The notes below the pieces were generated by a model, which was given only the letters and a program-made list of their open reading frames with translations, ran no database searches and was not told where the DNA came from. A program made the position numbers and the translations under genes. From Kitasatospora mediocidica KCTC 9733 (GTDB lineage Bacteria > Actinomycetota > Actinomycetes > Streptomycetales > Streptomycetaceae), in contig NZ_JQLN01000006.1 of assembly GCF_000744225.1 (NCBI RefSeq), positions 186,001-250,000 on the forward strand: a DNA stretch of 64,000 nucleotides, read 5' to 3'. Shown piece after piece: positions 48,804 through 57,606 of this stretch (position 1 is the first letter of the stretch; each line of letters opens with the position of its first letter).

Positions 48804-49793
48804 TCAGCGGGCCAGGTCGGCGGGGTCGGTGTTGGCGCCGCAGAGGACGACCGCCACCCGCTCCCCGGGGCCGGGCCGGTAGGCCGCGCCGGTGTCGGTG
48901 CCCGGTGCGGGCGCGGTGAGGGCGGCGAGGGCGGTCGCGGCGGCGTGTTCGACGGCGATCCGGTGCTGGTCCCAGAGCGTGCGGCGGGCCCGGACGATGT
49001 CGGCGTCCGCCACCAGGACCGACCGGACGCCGTCCTGGCGCGCCGCGTCCAGGGCCATCCGCGAGGTGCGGCGGGCGCCGAGGGAGTCCGCCGCGATCGA
49101 GTCCACCGGCCCGTCGACCGGCTCGCCGGCCTCCAGGGCCCGGTTGAGCGCCCGGCAGTTCTCCGGCTCGACCGCCACCGTGCGCACGCCGTGCCGTCGG
49201 GCGGCGGCGGCGACCCCAGCGAACAGCCCGCCGCCGCCGACCGAGACCACCACGGTGTCCAGGCCCGGGAGCTGCGCGTGGATCTCGTCCAGCAGGGTGC
49301 CCGCGCCGGCCGCGATCAGCGGGTGGTCGTAGGCGTGCGAGGCCAGTGCTCCGCTGGTCGCGGCGAACTCCTCGCAGGCGGCCAGCGCGTGGGCGTACTC
49401 GGAGCCGGTCAGCACCACCTTCGCGCCGTAGCCGCGCAGCTTGGCGACCTTGACGTCCGGGGCGTTCGCGGGCAGGAAGACGGTCGCCGGCACGCCCTGC
49501 TGCCGCGCGGACCACGCGCAGGCCAGGCCCGCGTTGCCGCCGGAGGCGATGGTCACCCCGGCCTGCGGCAGGGTACCGGCCAGGCGGTGCGCGGTGAGGA
49601 AGTTCGCCGCGCCGCGCGCCTTGAAGCTGCCGGTGTGCTGGAGGTACTCCAGCGCCAGCCACACCTCGCAGGGCTCGGCCGCCGAGCCGCCCGGGACGGC
49701 GCCCGGGTCCATCGGCGCGAGTGTCACGCGGCGGACCAGGCCGTCGATCCGGGCGGCGGCCTGCTCGACGTCGCGGTAGTCGATCTGGTGCAC
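48804..49793 (-). CDS. PLP-dependent serine/threonine dehydratase family protein
   Basis: Fold-type II pyridoxal-phosphate enzyme of 329 residues. The PLP lysine is in QHTGSFKARGAANF, the cofactor-phosphate loop is ASGGNAGLACAW and the glycine loop is VVSVGGGGLFAGVAAAARR. It lacks the C-terminal regulatory domain of biosynthetic threonine deaminase, so it is a catabolic or racemase-like member. The GTG at 49793 follows GGGAG. It converges with pobA across 12 bases. The exact substrate amino acid is not readable. Confidence 0.88.
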   Translation of the reverse strand: MHQIDYRDVEQAAARIDGLVRRVTLAPMDPGAVPGGSAAEPCEVWLALEYLQHTGSFKARGAANFLTAHRLAGTLPQAGVTIASGGNAGLACAWSARQQGVPATVFLPANAPDVKVAKLRGYGAKVVLTGSEYAHALAACEEFAATSGALASHAYDHPLIAAGAGTLLDEIHAQLPGLDTVVVSVGGGGLFAGVAAAARRHGVRTVAVEPENCRALNRALEAGEPVDGPVDSIAADSLGARRTSRMALDAARQDGVRSVLVADADIVRARRTLWDQHRIAVEHAAATALAALTAPAPGTDTGAAYRPGPGERVAVVLCGANTDPADLAR

Positions 49794-49852
49794 GGGAGCT
49801 CCCTGCTGGCGGGCGGGCTGGGTCGGTCTTAGGAGCGTAGTCCTGGGCCCGG

Positions 49853-50566
49853 CTACGCTCCGGTGGGCAGCAGCTGGATGGTGTGCGCGTGGGTCAGCGC
49901 CGTGCCGTGCGCCTTGGTGCGCAGGTAGTGCAGGTTACTGGGGGAGGTGTGCACGCCGGTGGGAACCCGGGCGCCGACCTCGATGCCGAGCGCGGCGAGC
50001 TGCTCGGCCTTGTCCACGTTGTTGCTGAGCAGGTCGATCCGGTCCGCGCCCAGGGTGTGCAGCATCTGGGCGGCGGCGGTGTAGTCGCGGCCGTCCTCGG
50101 GCAGGCCCAGGGCCGCGTTGGCGGCGTAGGTGTCCGCGCCGGCGTCCTGCAGGGCGTATGCGTCGAGTTTGTTGTAGAGGCCGATGCCGCGGCCCTCCTG
50201 GCGCAGGTAGAGCAGGTAGCCGCCGACCTCGGCGATCTGCTCGACCGCCTCGCGCAGCTGCGGTCCGCAGTCGCAGCGCTCCGAACCGAAGACGTCCCCG
50301 GTGAGGCACTCCGAGTGCAGCCGGACCAGCGGGGTGGCGGCGGCCTCCGGGTCGCCCAGGGCGAGGGCCAGGTGCTCGGCGCCGTCGGCCAGGTCGTGGA
50401 AGGTCAGCACGTCGGCCTCGACGCGGTAGCCGTCGCCGAAGCGCAGCGGGACGCGGACCTTGGTGCGCACGCGGGCGGGCGGCGGCGCGGGCTGGTCGTG
50501 CGGCGTCGGCTGGTCGTGCGGCGCGGGCAGGTCGCGCGGTTCGGCGACGGCGGGAGGACGAGGCAT
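49853..50566 (-). CDS. ribA: GTP cyclohydrolase II
   Basis: Zinc enzyme of 237 residues that opens GTP to the first riboflavin intermediate. The core has VRLHSECLTGDVFGSERCDCG (three zinc cysteines), LYLRQEGRGIGLYNKLDAYA and DRIDLLSNN, so catalysis looks intact. It is not fused to a RibB domain and no other rib gene is nearby, so it may be a paralogue serving a flavin- or deazapurine-type pathway. The first 30 residues are a Pro/His/Asp repeat built from an 18-base unit. It is divergent from a MarR gene across two operators, so it is probably ligand-regulated. Confidence 0.9.
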   Translation of the reverse strand: MPRPPAVAEPRDLPAPHDQPTPHDQPAPPPARVRTKVRVPLRFGDGYRVEADVLTFHDLADGAEHLALALGDPEAAATPLVRLHSECLTGDVFGSERCDCGPQLREAVEQIAEVGGYLLYLRQEGRGIGLYNKLDAYALQDAGADTYAANAALGLPEDGRDYTAAAQMLHTLGADRIDLLSNNVDKAEQLAALGIEVGARVPTGVHTSPSNLHYLRTKAHGTALTHAHTIQLLPTGA

Positions 50567-50623
50567 GTCCGGGCTCCGGTCATCCAGGGGCGGGCGGGGC
50601 GTTTGTCATGGTGAGAGCACGTT

Positions 50624-50637
50624 GTTCAAATTTGAAC
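50624..50637. promoter_or_regulatory. Perfect palindromic operator, ribA/marR intergenic region
   Basis: GTTCAAATTTGAAC is a perfect 14-base palindrome located 58 bases from the ribA start. It shares its GTTC/GAAC ends with the second site at 50668. Confidence 0.7.
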
Positions 50638-50667
50638 TCTGTGAGCTTCGGGTGACCGTACACCGTG

Positions 50668-50681
50668 GTTCGAATGTGAAC
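50668..50681. promoter_or_regulatory. Second operator, ribA/marR intergenic region
   Basis: GTTCGAATGTGAAC has the same GTTC-N6-GAAC frame as the site at 50624, 44 bases centre to centre. It lies 21 bases before the MarR start, suggesting autoregulation. Confidence 0.6.
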
Positions 50682-50701
50682 AACCCGATAGGCTGACCGG
50701 C

Positions 50702-51175
50702 ATGGCGCAGACCCGATGGCTGGACGAGCAGGAGATGGCGGCCTGGCGCGGCTTCCTCGCGGCGGGTCACCTGGTGGCGCGGCGGCTGGAGCAGCAGCTC
50801 AAGGACGAGGCGGGCCTGTCGCACACCCAGTACGAGATCCTGGTGCACCTGTCGGCGGCCCCGGACGGTGCGTTGCGGATGGCCGACCTGGCCGAGCGGC
50901 TGATCACCTCCAAGAGCGGACTCACCTATCAGGTGGCGCAGTTGGAGAAGGCGGGGCTGGTCGGGCGGCGGTCCTGTACGAGCGACGTCCGCGGCGTTTT
51001 CGCCGAACTGACCGAGCAGGGCGCGGCGGTGCTGCGGGAGGCGGCGCCCGGACATGTCGCCGCGGTGCGCGAGGCGCTGATCGACGTGCTGGACCGCGAG
51101 CAGCTCGTCGTGCTGGCCGAGGCGCTCGGGGAGGTCTCGCGACGGCTGCGCGGCCCGGACCGAACGGGCGAGTGA
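50702..51175 (+). CDS. MarR family transcriptional regulator
   Basis: Regulator of 157 residues, similar in layout to the one at 46888. The winged helix reads RMADLAERLITSKSGLTYQVAQLEKAGLVGRRS, then a wing with TSDVRGVFAELTEQG. It is divergent from ribA, with two GTTC-N6-GAAC palindromes between the starts, and likely controls both. The inducing ligand is unknown. Confidence 0.9.
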   Translation: MAQTRWLDEQEMAAWRGFLAAGHLVARRLEQQLKDEAGLSHTQYEILVHLSAAPDGALRMADLAERLITSKSGLTYQVAQLEKAGLVGRRSCTSDVRGVFAELTEQGAAVLREAAPGHVAAVREALIDVLDREQLVVLAEALGEVSRRLRGPDRTGE

Positions 51176-51377
51176 ACTCCCGGTGAGCTGACGGGTCTAC
51201 GCGGGTCCTGGTGCGAATCTGCGACCGGACCGGCGGTCAACTGTCTAGCGGGTGGCTCGGGTTGGCCACTACGCTCAGCCCATCGCGGTCATGCCAATCA
51301 TAGGTATGCGTGGAACAAGACCCTGCTGTGCTCTGCTCTGCCCTGCCCGGAATCCGCCCAGGCCCGTAGGAGCGATC

Positions 51378-52238
51378 ATGTCCGGTACCGCCCCCCGCAC
51401 GCCCGCCACCGCCCGTCCGCTTGCCTCTGCCCGTACGCTCGCCACCGCTCTCGCCCTCGGGGCGCTGCTGCTCGGCGCGGCGGCCGTCCCCGCGCAGGCC
51501 GACAGCGCCGGCCGTCCGTTCCAGCCGTCCCACCCCGAGCGGGACTTCGCCGGCTCCACGGTGGTCGCCCACGAGGGCCGCGGCCCCGCCGGCCCGCTCC
51601 AGCCGCAGGTCACCCAGACTCCGGGGATGGACGTCTCCAGCTACCAGGGCAGCGTCAACTGGAGCTCGGCGGCCGGTGCGGGTGCCAAATTCGCCTACGT
51701 CAAGGCCACCGAGGGTACCGGCTACACCAACCCCGACTTCGCGCAGCAGTACAACGGCTCGTACAACGCCGGACTGATCCGCGGCGCCTATCACTTCGCG
51801 CTGCCGAACGCCTCCAGCGGCGCCACCCAGGCCAACTACTTCGTCAGCAACGGCGGTGGCTGGTCGGCGGACGGCAAGACCCTGCCGCCCGCGCTCGACA
51901 TCGAGTACAACCCCTACGGCGCCACCTGCTACGGCCTCAGCCAGGCTGCCATGGTCAGCTGGATCCACGACTTCAGCACCACCGTCCACAGCCGCACCGG
52001 CCGTTATCCGACCATCTACACCACCACCGACTGGTGGTCGAGCTGTACTGGCAACAATTCCGGATTCGGCTCCACCAGCCCGCTGTGGATCGCCCGTTAC
52101 TCCTCCTCGCCCGGCACCCTGCCGAACGGCTGGTCCTACCAGACCTTCTGGCAGTACGCCGACTCCGGCACCTTTCCCGGTGACCAGGACTACTTCAACG
52201 GCGCCCTGAGCCAGGTCCAGGCTCTGGCCCGGGGCTGA
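51378..52238 (+). CDS. Secreted GH25 lysozyme-type muramidase
   Basis: Exported peptidoglycan hydrolase of 286 residues. A Sec signal with an Arg-rich start and a hydrophobic LATALALGALLLGAAAVPAQA core ends near residue 41. A linker of about 40 residues precedes the GH25 barrel, which opens with PGMDVSSYQGSVNWSSA (catalytic Asp) and has the acidic pair in PPALDIEYNPYG. The end FWQYADSGTFPGDQDYFNG is typical of the family. I chose the ATG at 51378 after TAGGAG. It would act on cell walls of competitors or in own-wall turnover. Confidence 0.92.
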   Translation: MSGTAPRTPATARPLASARTLATALALGALLLGAAAVPAQADSAGRPFQPSHPERDFAGSTVVAHEGRGPAGPLQPQVTQTPGMDVSSYQGSVNWSSAAGAGAKFAYVKATEGTGYTNPDFAQQYNGSYNAGLIRGAYHFALPNASSGATQANYFVSNGGGWSADGKTLPPALDIEYNPYGATCYGLSQAAMVSWIHDFSTTVHSRTGRYPTIYTTTDWWSSCTGNNSGFGSTSPLWIARYSSSPGTLPNGWSYQTFWQYADSGTFPGDQDYFNGALSQVQALARG

Positions 52239-52337
52239 TCCGGTAACCTCGCTCGTCCGGGTGAGGTTCCGCCGGGTCTGCGATGCCTGCCGAGGGGTGT
52301 CCGGTCTGAGCGACAACTCTTTTGAGGGAAACTGGAC

Positions 52338-52368
52338 TTGACAGTGTGATCACCCCCTCCCCTATAAC
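52338..52368 (+). promoter_or_regulatory. Consensus-like promoter of the first P450 gene
   Basis: TTGACA (52338-52343) and TATAAC (52363-52368) are spaced by 19 bases, or 18 if the -10 is read as CTATAA. It is the most A+T-rich promoter of the window and lies about 50 bases before the GTG at 52422. Confidence 0.6.
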
Positions 52369-52421
52369 TGGGTCTCCGGTCGGGCGAACCGTCCGACCGG
52401 GGACGGCAGGGAGGCGCAGGG

Positions 52422-53711
52422 GTGGTCACGGTACCGAGGAGCAAGAAGGCGAGCCTCTCCCGGGGAGCGCAAGCCGCTCCCGACTCCATCGACCTGGCCG
52501 ATCCCGGGTTCTGGCGCCTGTCCGCGGCCGAGCAGGCCGCCGCCTTCGCCCGGCTGCGCCAACTCGGTCCGCCCGCCTACTTCGTGGAGCGCCCGCGGTC
52601 GCTGTTCCGGGCCGAGCGGGGGTTCCACGCGCTGGTCCGGCACGCGGACGTGGTGGCCGCCAGCCGGACGCCGGAGGTCTTCCGCAGTGCCCCTGGTGTC
52701 ACCACGCCCGAACCGGCCCGCTGGGTCAGGGCGTTGTTCGGCGACTCGATGGTCAACCTGGACGACCCGGGCCACGCACGACTGCGCCGGGTCGTCTCGC
52801 GTGCCTTCACCCCGCGGTTGATCGCCCGCGTCGAGGACGACATCCGTGCGGTGGCGGAGCGGATCGTCGATGACGTGATCGCCCACCGGCCCGACGACTT
52901 CGTGACCTCGGTCGCCGCCGAGCTGCCGTTCCAGGTCATCTGCAGCATGATGGGCATCCCCGAGGACCGGCGCCCGGCGATCCTGGCCGAGGTGAACCAC
53001 GCCTCGGAGCACACCGGCGTCCAGCGCCCGTTCCGTCGGCGCATTCGCCTGCCCGGACGGGGACTTCGCGCACTGGCCCGGATGCAGGGGATGGTCGCCG
53101 ACCTGGGCCGCGAGCGCCGGCGCCGGCCCACGGACGACCTGATCTCGGCCCTGGTCATCGCGGACGTCGACGGACGGGCCCTGAGTTACCGTCAACTCGG
53201 CGCGTTCTTCTCGCTGCTGCTGGTCGCCGGCGTGGAGACCACGCGCAACGCGCTGGCCCACGGCCTGCACCTGCTCACCGAACACCCGGACCAGCGTGCG
53301 CTTCTGCTCGCGGACCCGGACGGCCGGCTGGACGGCGCTGTGGACGAGATCATCCGCTGCGCGACCCCGATTATCCAGTTCCGCCGTACCGTTGCCACCG
53401 ACCACACCCTGGGCCGCGCCCAACTGGCCCGTGGCGAGAAGGTGGTGCTCTTCTACGGCTCCGCCAACCGCGACGAGGAGGTCTTCACGGCCCCTGACGC
53501 CTTCGACATCACCCGCCGCCCTAACCCGCACCTCGGCTTCGGCGGCGGTGGTCCGCACTTCTGCCTCGGTGCCCCGCTGGCCCGCCAGGAGATGAAGGCG
53601 CTCTACCGGGAACTGTTCACCCGCCTGCCGGAGCTGCGCTCGGTCGGCGGGCCGGAGCTGGTCCCGTCCAGCTTCGACCACCGGGTCCGCTCGCTCCGCT
53701 TCACCTTCTGA
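52422..53711 (+). CDS. Cytochrome P450 (bacterial class I)
   Basis: Soluble monooxygenase of 429 residues. The I-helix oxygen motif is LLVAGVETTRNAL (Glu in place of the commoner Asp), the ExxR pair is in VDEIIRCATP and the heme loop is HLGFGGGGPHFCLGAPLAR with the thiolate Cys. FRRTV and YGSANRDEEVF fit the group that includes CYP124/125/142-type steroid and lipid hydroxylases, but a CYP family cannot be fixed by eye. The GTG at 52422 follows GGGAGG. A second P450 and a ferredoxin reductase lie downstream; no ferredoxin gene is seen. Confidence 0.9.
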   Translation: MVTVPRSKKASLSRGAQAAPDSIDLADPGFWRLSAAEQAAAFARLRQLGPPAYFVERPRSLFRAERGFHALVRHADVVAASRTPEVFRSAPGVTTPEPARWVRALFGDSMVNLDDPGHARLRRVVSRAFTPRLIARVEDDIRAVAERIVDDVIAHRPDDFVTSVAAELPFQVICSMMGIPEDRRPAILAEVNHASEHTGVQRPFRRRIRLPGRGLRALARMQGMVADLGRERRRRPTDDLISALVIADVDGRALSYRQLGAFFSLLLVAGVETTRNALAHGLHLLTEHPDQRALLLADPDGRLDGAVDEIIRCATPIIQFRRTVATDHTLGRAQLARGEKVVLFYGSANRDEEVFTAPDAFDITRRPNPHLGFGGGGPHFCLGAPLARQEMKALYRELFTRLPELRSVGGPELVPSSFDHRVRSLRFTF

Positions 53712-53962
53712 GCTCCTCGCCGAGCCGTGACCGGACCGCCGCACACCGGTGGGACGACCTGACGAGCCGTCGGAGGCCCGCGCACGCGGGCCCGCCGGCC
53801 GGGGTGTTCGCGCCGGCTGAGGGCCTCGGACGCCCCTGGTGCTTCCGGTGGGCCGCGCCGGGCCGTTTCCCGCCCGTGGTCGGGTGGCAAGTCCCTGCTG
53901 CGGGGAACCGGTCGGGGGCGGCCGGTCCCCGCGTCGGTCGCCAGGACGGAGGGGGCACAGCC

Positions 53963-55357
53963 ATGGCGCACACCATCGGGCTCGGTGCGGGGAAGAACAG
54001 CACGGGGGCCAGCACCGGGAGCAGCACGCGGTACACCATCGGTTCGGCACCGGGGCGGCTGCCGCTGCTGGGCCACGCGCTGCCCCTGCGCAGACGGCCG
54101 CTGGAGTTCCTGAGCGAGCTGCCGGCCCGGGGTGACCTGGTCACCGTCCACTTCGGCCGCCTGCCGGCGTACCTGGTCTGCCACCCCGAGCTGGTGCGCC
54201 AGGTCCTGCGTGACCCGCAGACCTTCGACAAGGGCGGCCCGGTCTTCGACAAGGCCCGGCTGCTGATCGGCGACGGCCTGGTGACCTGCGGCCGCACCGA
54301 ACACCGGCGCCAGCGGCGGCTGGTGCAGCCCGCGTTCCACCCCGTCCGGGTCGGCACGTACGCGCAGGCCGTGGTCGCCGAGACCGACCGGGCCACCGCG
54401 GACTGGCAGCCGGGCGTGCCGCTCGACGTCGGCGTCCGGATGCACACCCTGACCGCGCGGGTGACCGCCCGCACGCTCTTCTCCACCGACATCGACGAGC
54501 CGACCATGGACGAGCTGGCCCACAACCTGCCCGTGGTGCTGGCGGGACTGCACCAGCGGATGGTGGCGCCGACGGGCTTCCCGGGACGGCTGCCGACGCC
54601 CGGGAACCGCCGCTTCCAGCGGGCGCTGGCGCGGCTCAACGAGCTGATCGACACGATGATCGAGAACCACCGCCGCGACCCCACCGACCGCGGGGACCTG
54701 CTCTCGGCGCTGCTGGCGGCCCGGGACGAGGAGAGCGGCGAGGGCCTGACCGGCCACCAGATCCACGACCAGGTGATGACCATGCTGTCGGCGGGCACCG
54801 AGACCACCGCCAACGCGCTGGCCTGGACGCTGCATCTGGTGGGCACCCACCCCGAGGCCGAGGTCCGGCTGCACGCCGAGCTCGACCGGGTACTCGGCGG
54901 CTCCCCGCCACGGGTCGAGGACCTGCCCGCGCTCGCCTACGCCCGCCGGACCCTCACCGAGTCGCTGCGGCTGCGCTCGCCGGTCTGGCTGCTCACCCGG
55001 GTGACGACGGTCGACACCGAACTCGGCGGGCGCCGGCTGCGGGCGGGCAGCACGGTCGCGTTCAGCCCGTACGCGCTCCACCACGATCCCACGCTGTTCG
55101 CCGATCCGGAGGTCTTCGACCCCGACCGCTGGCTGCCAGAACGCCTGGAGGAGGTGCCGCGCGGGGCGATGCTGCCGTTCGGCGGCGGCGCCCGCAAGTG
55201 CGTCGGCGACTCCTTCGCGTTGACCGAGGCGACCCTGGCGCTGGCCCGGATCTCCACGCGCTGGCGGCTGCACCCCCAGCCCGGGCGTGCGGTGCGGGCA
55301 CAGCCGGGCATGACGCTGGGCACCGGCCCGCTGCCGATGCTTCCCGAGCGGCGCTGA
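53963..55357 (+). CDS. Cytochrome P450 (terpene-oxygenase-like group)
   Basis: Monooxygenase of 464 residues, longer than the first P450 and of a different type. The N-terminus APGRLPLLGHALPLRRRPLEFL resembles eukaryotic-like bacterial P450s. The I helix is MLSAGTETTANALAW, the ExxR pair is in LTESLRLRSPVW, and the heme loop is LPFGGGARKCVGDSFA. The KCVGD form is found in streptomycete sesquiterpene oxygenases such as the pentalenene and albaflavenone enzymes; no terpene synthase lies in this window. The ATG follows GGAGGG. The 251 bases upstream show no gene. Confidence 0.88.
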   Translation: MAHTIGLGAGKNSTGASTGSSTRYTIGSAPGRLPLLGHALPLRRRPLEFLSELPARGDLVTVHFGRLPAYLVCHPELVRQVLRDPQTFDKGGPVFDKARLLIGDGLVTCGRTEHRRQRRLVQPAFHPVRVGTYAQAVVAETDRATADWQPGVPLDVGVRMHTLTARVTARTLFSTDIDEPTMDELAHNLPVVLAGLHQRMVAPTGFPGRLPTPGNRRFQRALARLNELIDTMIENHRRDPTDRGDLLSALLAARDEESGEGLTGHQIHDQVMTMLSAGTETTANALAWTLHLVGTHPEAEVRLHAELDRVLGGSPPRVEDLPALAYARRTLTESLRLRSPVWLLTRVTTVDTELGGRRLRAGSTVAFSPYALHHDPTLFADPEVFDPDRWLPERLEEVPRGAMLPFGGGARKCVGDSFALTEATLALARISTRWRLHPQPGRAVRAQPGMTLGTGPLPMLPERR

Positions 55358-55462
55358 CCGCCGGATCCGGGGCCGTTCGAACAAACCTCCGTGGCCTGCG
55401 AGAATCCCTGCCGGACGGGTCGGCGACTGCCGGCCCGTCAGCACGCCTGAAGGGAAACCCTG

Positions 55463-56170
55463 GTGCCGATACCCAGCCGCCGCCTTGCCGTCGTCGCGCT
55501 CTCCGTCCTGCTGTCCGCAGTGCCGCTGGCCGCCTGTTCCGCCGAGAAGGGCGCCCACCCGGCCGGCTCGACCGGTGGCGCCGCCGCGCCCGCGCCCGGC
55601 CCCGCCGCCGCCATCCCGGTCGGCGCCGGACCGCAGGCCGCCTACTCGGCCTCGCCGCAGCCCGCGCCGGACTCCTGCCACTTCCGTTACACGGCGGACA
55701 AGCAGCCGCTGCCCGACCCGGCCTGCACACCCGGCGCGACCAGCCCGGCGGTCACCCAGGCGACCATCGGCACCACGATCTGCAAGGCCGGCGGCTACAC
55801 CTCCGGGATCCGGCCCACCACCAGCGTCACCAACAAGGAGAAGGCCGCCAACGCCAAGTCCTACGGCTACACCGGCCCGATGGGCGACGCGGAGTACGAC
55901 CACCTGATCAGCCTGCAGCTGGGCGGCGACCCCAACGACCCGCGCAACCTCTGGGTCGAGCCGCCGTCCCCGGGCCACGTGGCGGGCAAGGGCCCCAACA
56001 ACCCCAAGGACTCGGTGGAGACCCGCCTGCACACCGCCATCTGCAAGAACCAGGTCACCCTGGCCGCCGCCCAGCAGGCGATAGCCACCGACTGGACGAC
56101 GGCCGAATCACGGCTCGGCCTCGGGGCCGGACCCGTCACCACCAGCGACCCGGACGACGACGCCAACTGA
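55463..56170 (+). CDS. Lipoprotein with an HNH/DUF1524-like nuclease motif
   Basis: Exported protein of 235 residues. The signal peptide ends in the lipobox PLAAC (Cys25), followed by an Ala/Pro-rich linker to about residue 65. The C-terminal domain contains AEYDHLISLQLGGDPNDPRN, then LWVEPP, and ends with a helix of the form ETRLHTAICKNQVTL. The D-H-L-I-S-L-x-L-G-G pattern recalls HNH-type nuclease cores, where the DH supplies catalytic residues. Paired cysteines suggest disulphides. It may degrade DNA outside the membrane; this is inference. The GTG follows GAAGGGAAA. Confidence 0.72.
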   Translation: MPIPSRRLAVVALSVLLSAVPLAACSAEKGAHPAGSTGGAAAPAPGPAAAIPVGAGPQAAYSASPQPAPDSCHFRYTADKQPLPDPACTPGATSPAVTQATIGTTICKAGGYTSGIRPTTSVTNKEKAANAKSYGYTGPMGDAEYDHLISLQLGGDPNDPRNLWVEPPSPGHVAGKGPNNPKDSVETRLHTAICKNQVTLAAAQQAIATDWTTAESRLGLGAGPVTTSDPDDDAN

Positions 56171-56188
56171 ACGGCGGGTGGAGCGTCG

Positions 56189-57427
56189 TCAGCCGGCGTC
56201 CGGCAGGTCGGTGAGCGGGACGGCCGGGTCGGCGAGGCTGCTGAGGTCGACCGGTCGGGCGGTGCGGACCAGGTCGCGGATGGGGTCGGTGACGTCCCAG
56301 ACGTTGACATTCATCCCGGCCAGGACCCGGTTGTCGCGGACCCAGAACGCGATGAACTCGCGTGCCGCGACATCCCCGCGGAAGACCACCCGGTCGTAGC
56401 CGCCCGGTTCGGCGTAGCCGGTGTACTCCATACCCAGGTCGTACTGGTCGGTGAAGAAGTACGGCGTCCGGTCGAAGGCGACGTCCTGGCCGAGCATCGC
56501 GCGGGCGGCGGTGCGCGGCTGGTGGACGGCGTTCGCCCAGTGCTCCACGCGCAGGTGGCGGCCGAGCATCGGGTGGTAGGCGTTGGCGACGTCGCCGGCC
56601 GCGTACACGTCGGCGGCCGAGGTCCGCAGGCTCTGGTCGGTCTTGACGCCGTTCTCCACCACGAGGCCCGCGGCCTCGGCGAGGGCGGTGTTCGGCGTGA
56701 TGCCGATGCCGATCAGGACGGTGTCGGCCTCCACCACGCTGCCGTCCGCCAGCCGGACGCCGCTCACGCCGTCCGGGCCGCCGGTCAGCGACTCGACCTG
56801 GACGCCGAACCGCAACTCCACGTCGTGGTCGCGGTGCAGGGCGGCGAAGACCTCGGCCACCTCGCTGCCGAGGACCCGCAGCAACGGCAGCTCGGCGCTC
56901 TCCAGCACGGTCACATCGACCCCGGCGGACCGGGCGGCGGCCGCCGCCTCCAGCCCGATCCAGCCCGCGCCGATCACCGCGAGCCGGCCCGTGGAGCGCA
57001 GCGCGGCCCGCAGCCGGTCGCTGTCGCCGAGCGTGCGCAGGTAGTGCACGCCGGGCAGATCGGCGCCGGGCACCGGCAGCGGGCGCGGGGAGGAGCCGGT
57101 GGTCAGCAGCAGCTTCGCGTAGCTGAGGGTGGCGCCGTCCTGCAGCGTGATCCGGTGCGCGTCCGGGTCCACGGCGGTGACCGGGGTGCCGAGCCGCAGG
57201 TCGATCCGCTGTTCGCGGTACCACTCCTGCGGATGGACGTAGAGCTTCTCCCGGGGCTCGGCGCCCATCAGGTAGCCCTTGGACAACGGCGGTCGCTCGT
57301 AGGGGAGTTCGCTCTCCTCGCCGATCAGCACCAGCGGGCCGTCCCAGCCCTCCTCGCGCAGCGTGCGGGCGGCGCTCGCGCCCGCCAGGCTCGCTCCGAT
57401 GATGACGTGTGGCGTGTTCGCGTCCAA
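56189..57427 (-). CDS. FAD-dependent ferredoxin/rubredoxin reductase-like enzyme
   Basis: Cytoplasmic flavoprotein of 412 residues. FAD binding is by HVIIGASLAGASAARTLREEG, NAD(P)H binding by AVIGAGWIGLEAAAAARSAG, and FAD again by AADVYAAGDVANAYHP. The C-terminal 80 residues match the reductase C-terminal domain of oxygenase-coupled reductases. The start is most likely a TTG at 57427, seven bases after a perfect GGAGGAG site; no ATG or GTG fits. Its position downstream of two P450 genes suggests electron supply to them through a ferredoxin encoded elsewhere. Confidence 0.88.
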   Translation of the reverse strand: MDANTPHVIIGASLAGASAARTLREEGWDGPLVLIGEESELPYERPPLSKGYLMGAEPREKLYVHPQEWYREQRIDLRLGTPVTAVDPDAHRITLQDGATLSYAKLLLTTGSSPRPLPVPGADLPGVHYLRTLGDSDRLRAALRSTGRLAVIGAGWIGLEAAAAARSAGVDVTVLESAELPLLRVLGSEVAEVFAALHRDHDVELRFGVQVESLTGGPDGVSGVRLADGSVVEADTVLIGIGITPNTALAEAAGLVVENGVKTDQSLRTSAADVYAAGDVANAYHPMLGRHLRVEHWANAVHQPRTAARAMLGQDVAFDRTPYFFTDQYDLGMEYTGYAEPGGYDRVVFRGDVAAREFIAFWVRDNRVLAGMNVNVWDVTDPIRDLVRTARPVDLSSLADPAVPLTDLPDAG

Positions 57428-57606
57428 GGCCGACTCCTCCGTCTGCGGGCTGTCGGGTCCATCACAGCCCGGCGCGGCGGCGGCTGCCAACCGCCACGCG
57501 GGGGAAGCGCCGGGCGGGGGTGAATCGAGCGGCCTCGGCGCGGCGGGCGGAAGATGGAATGACCCGGCCGCGCCGGCGCGGCGGGCAGGTCCTCAAGGAG
57601 GCTGCG

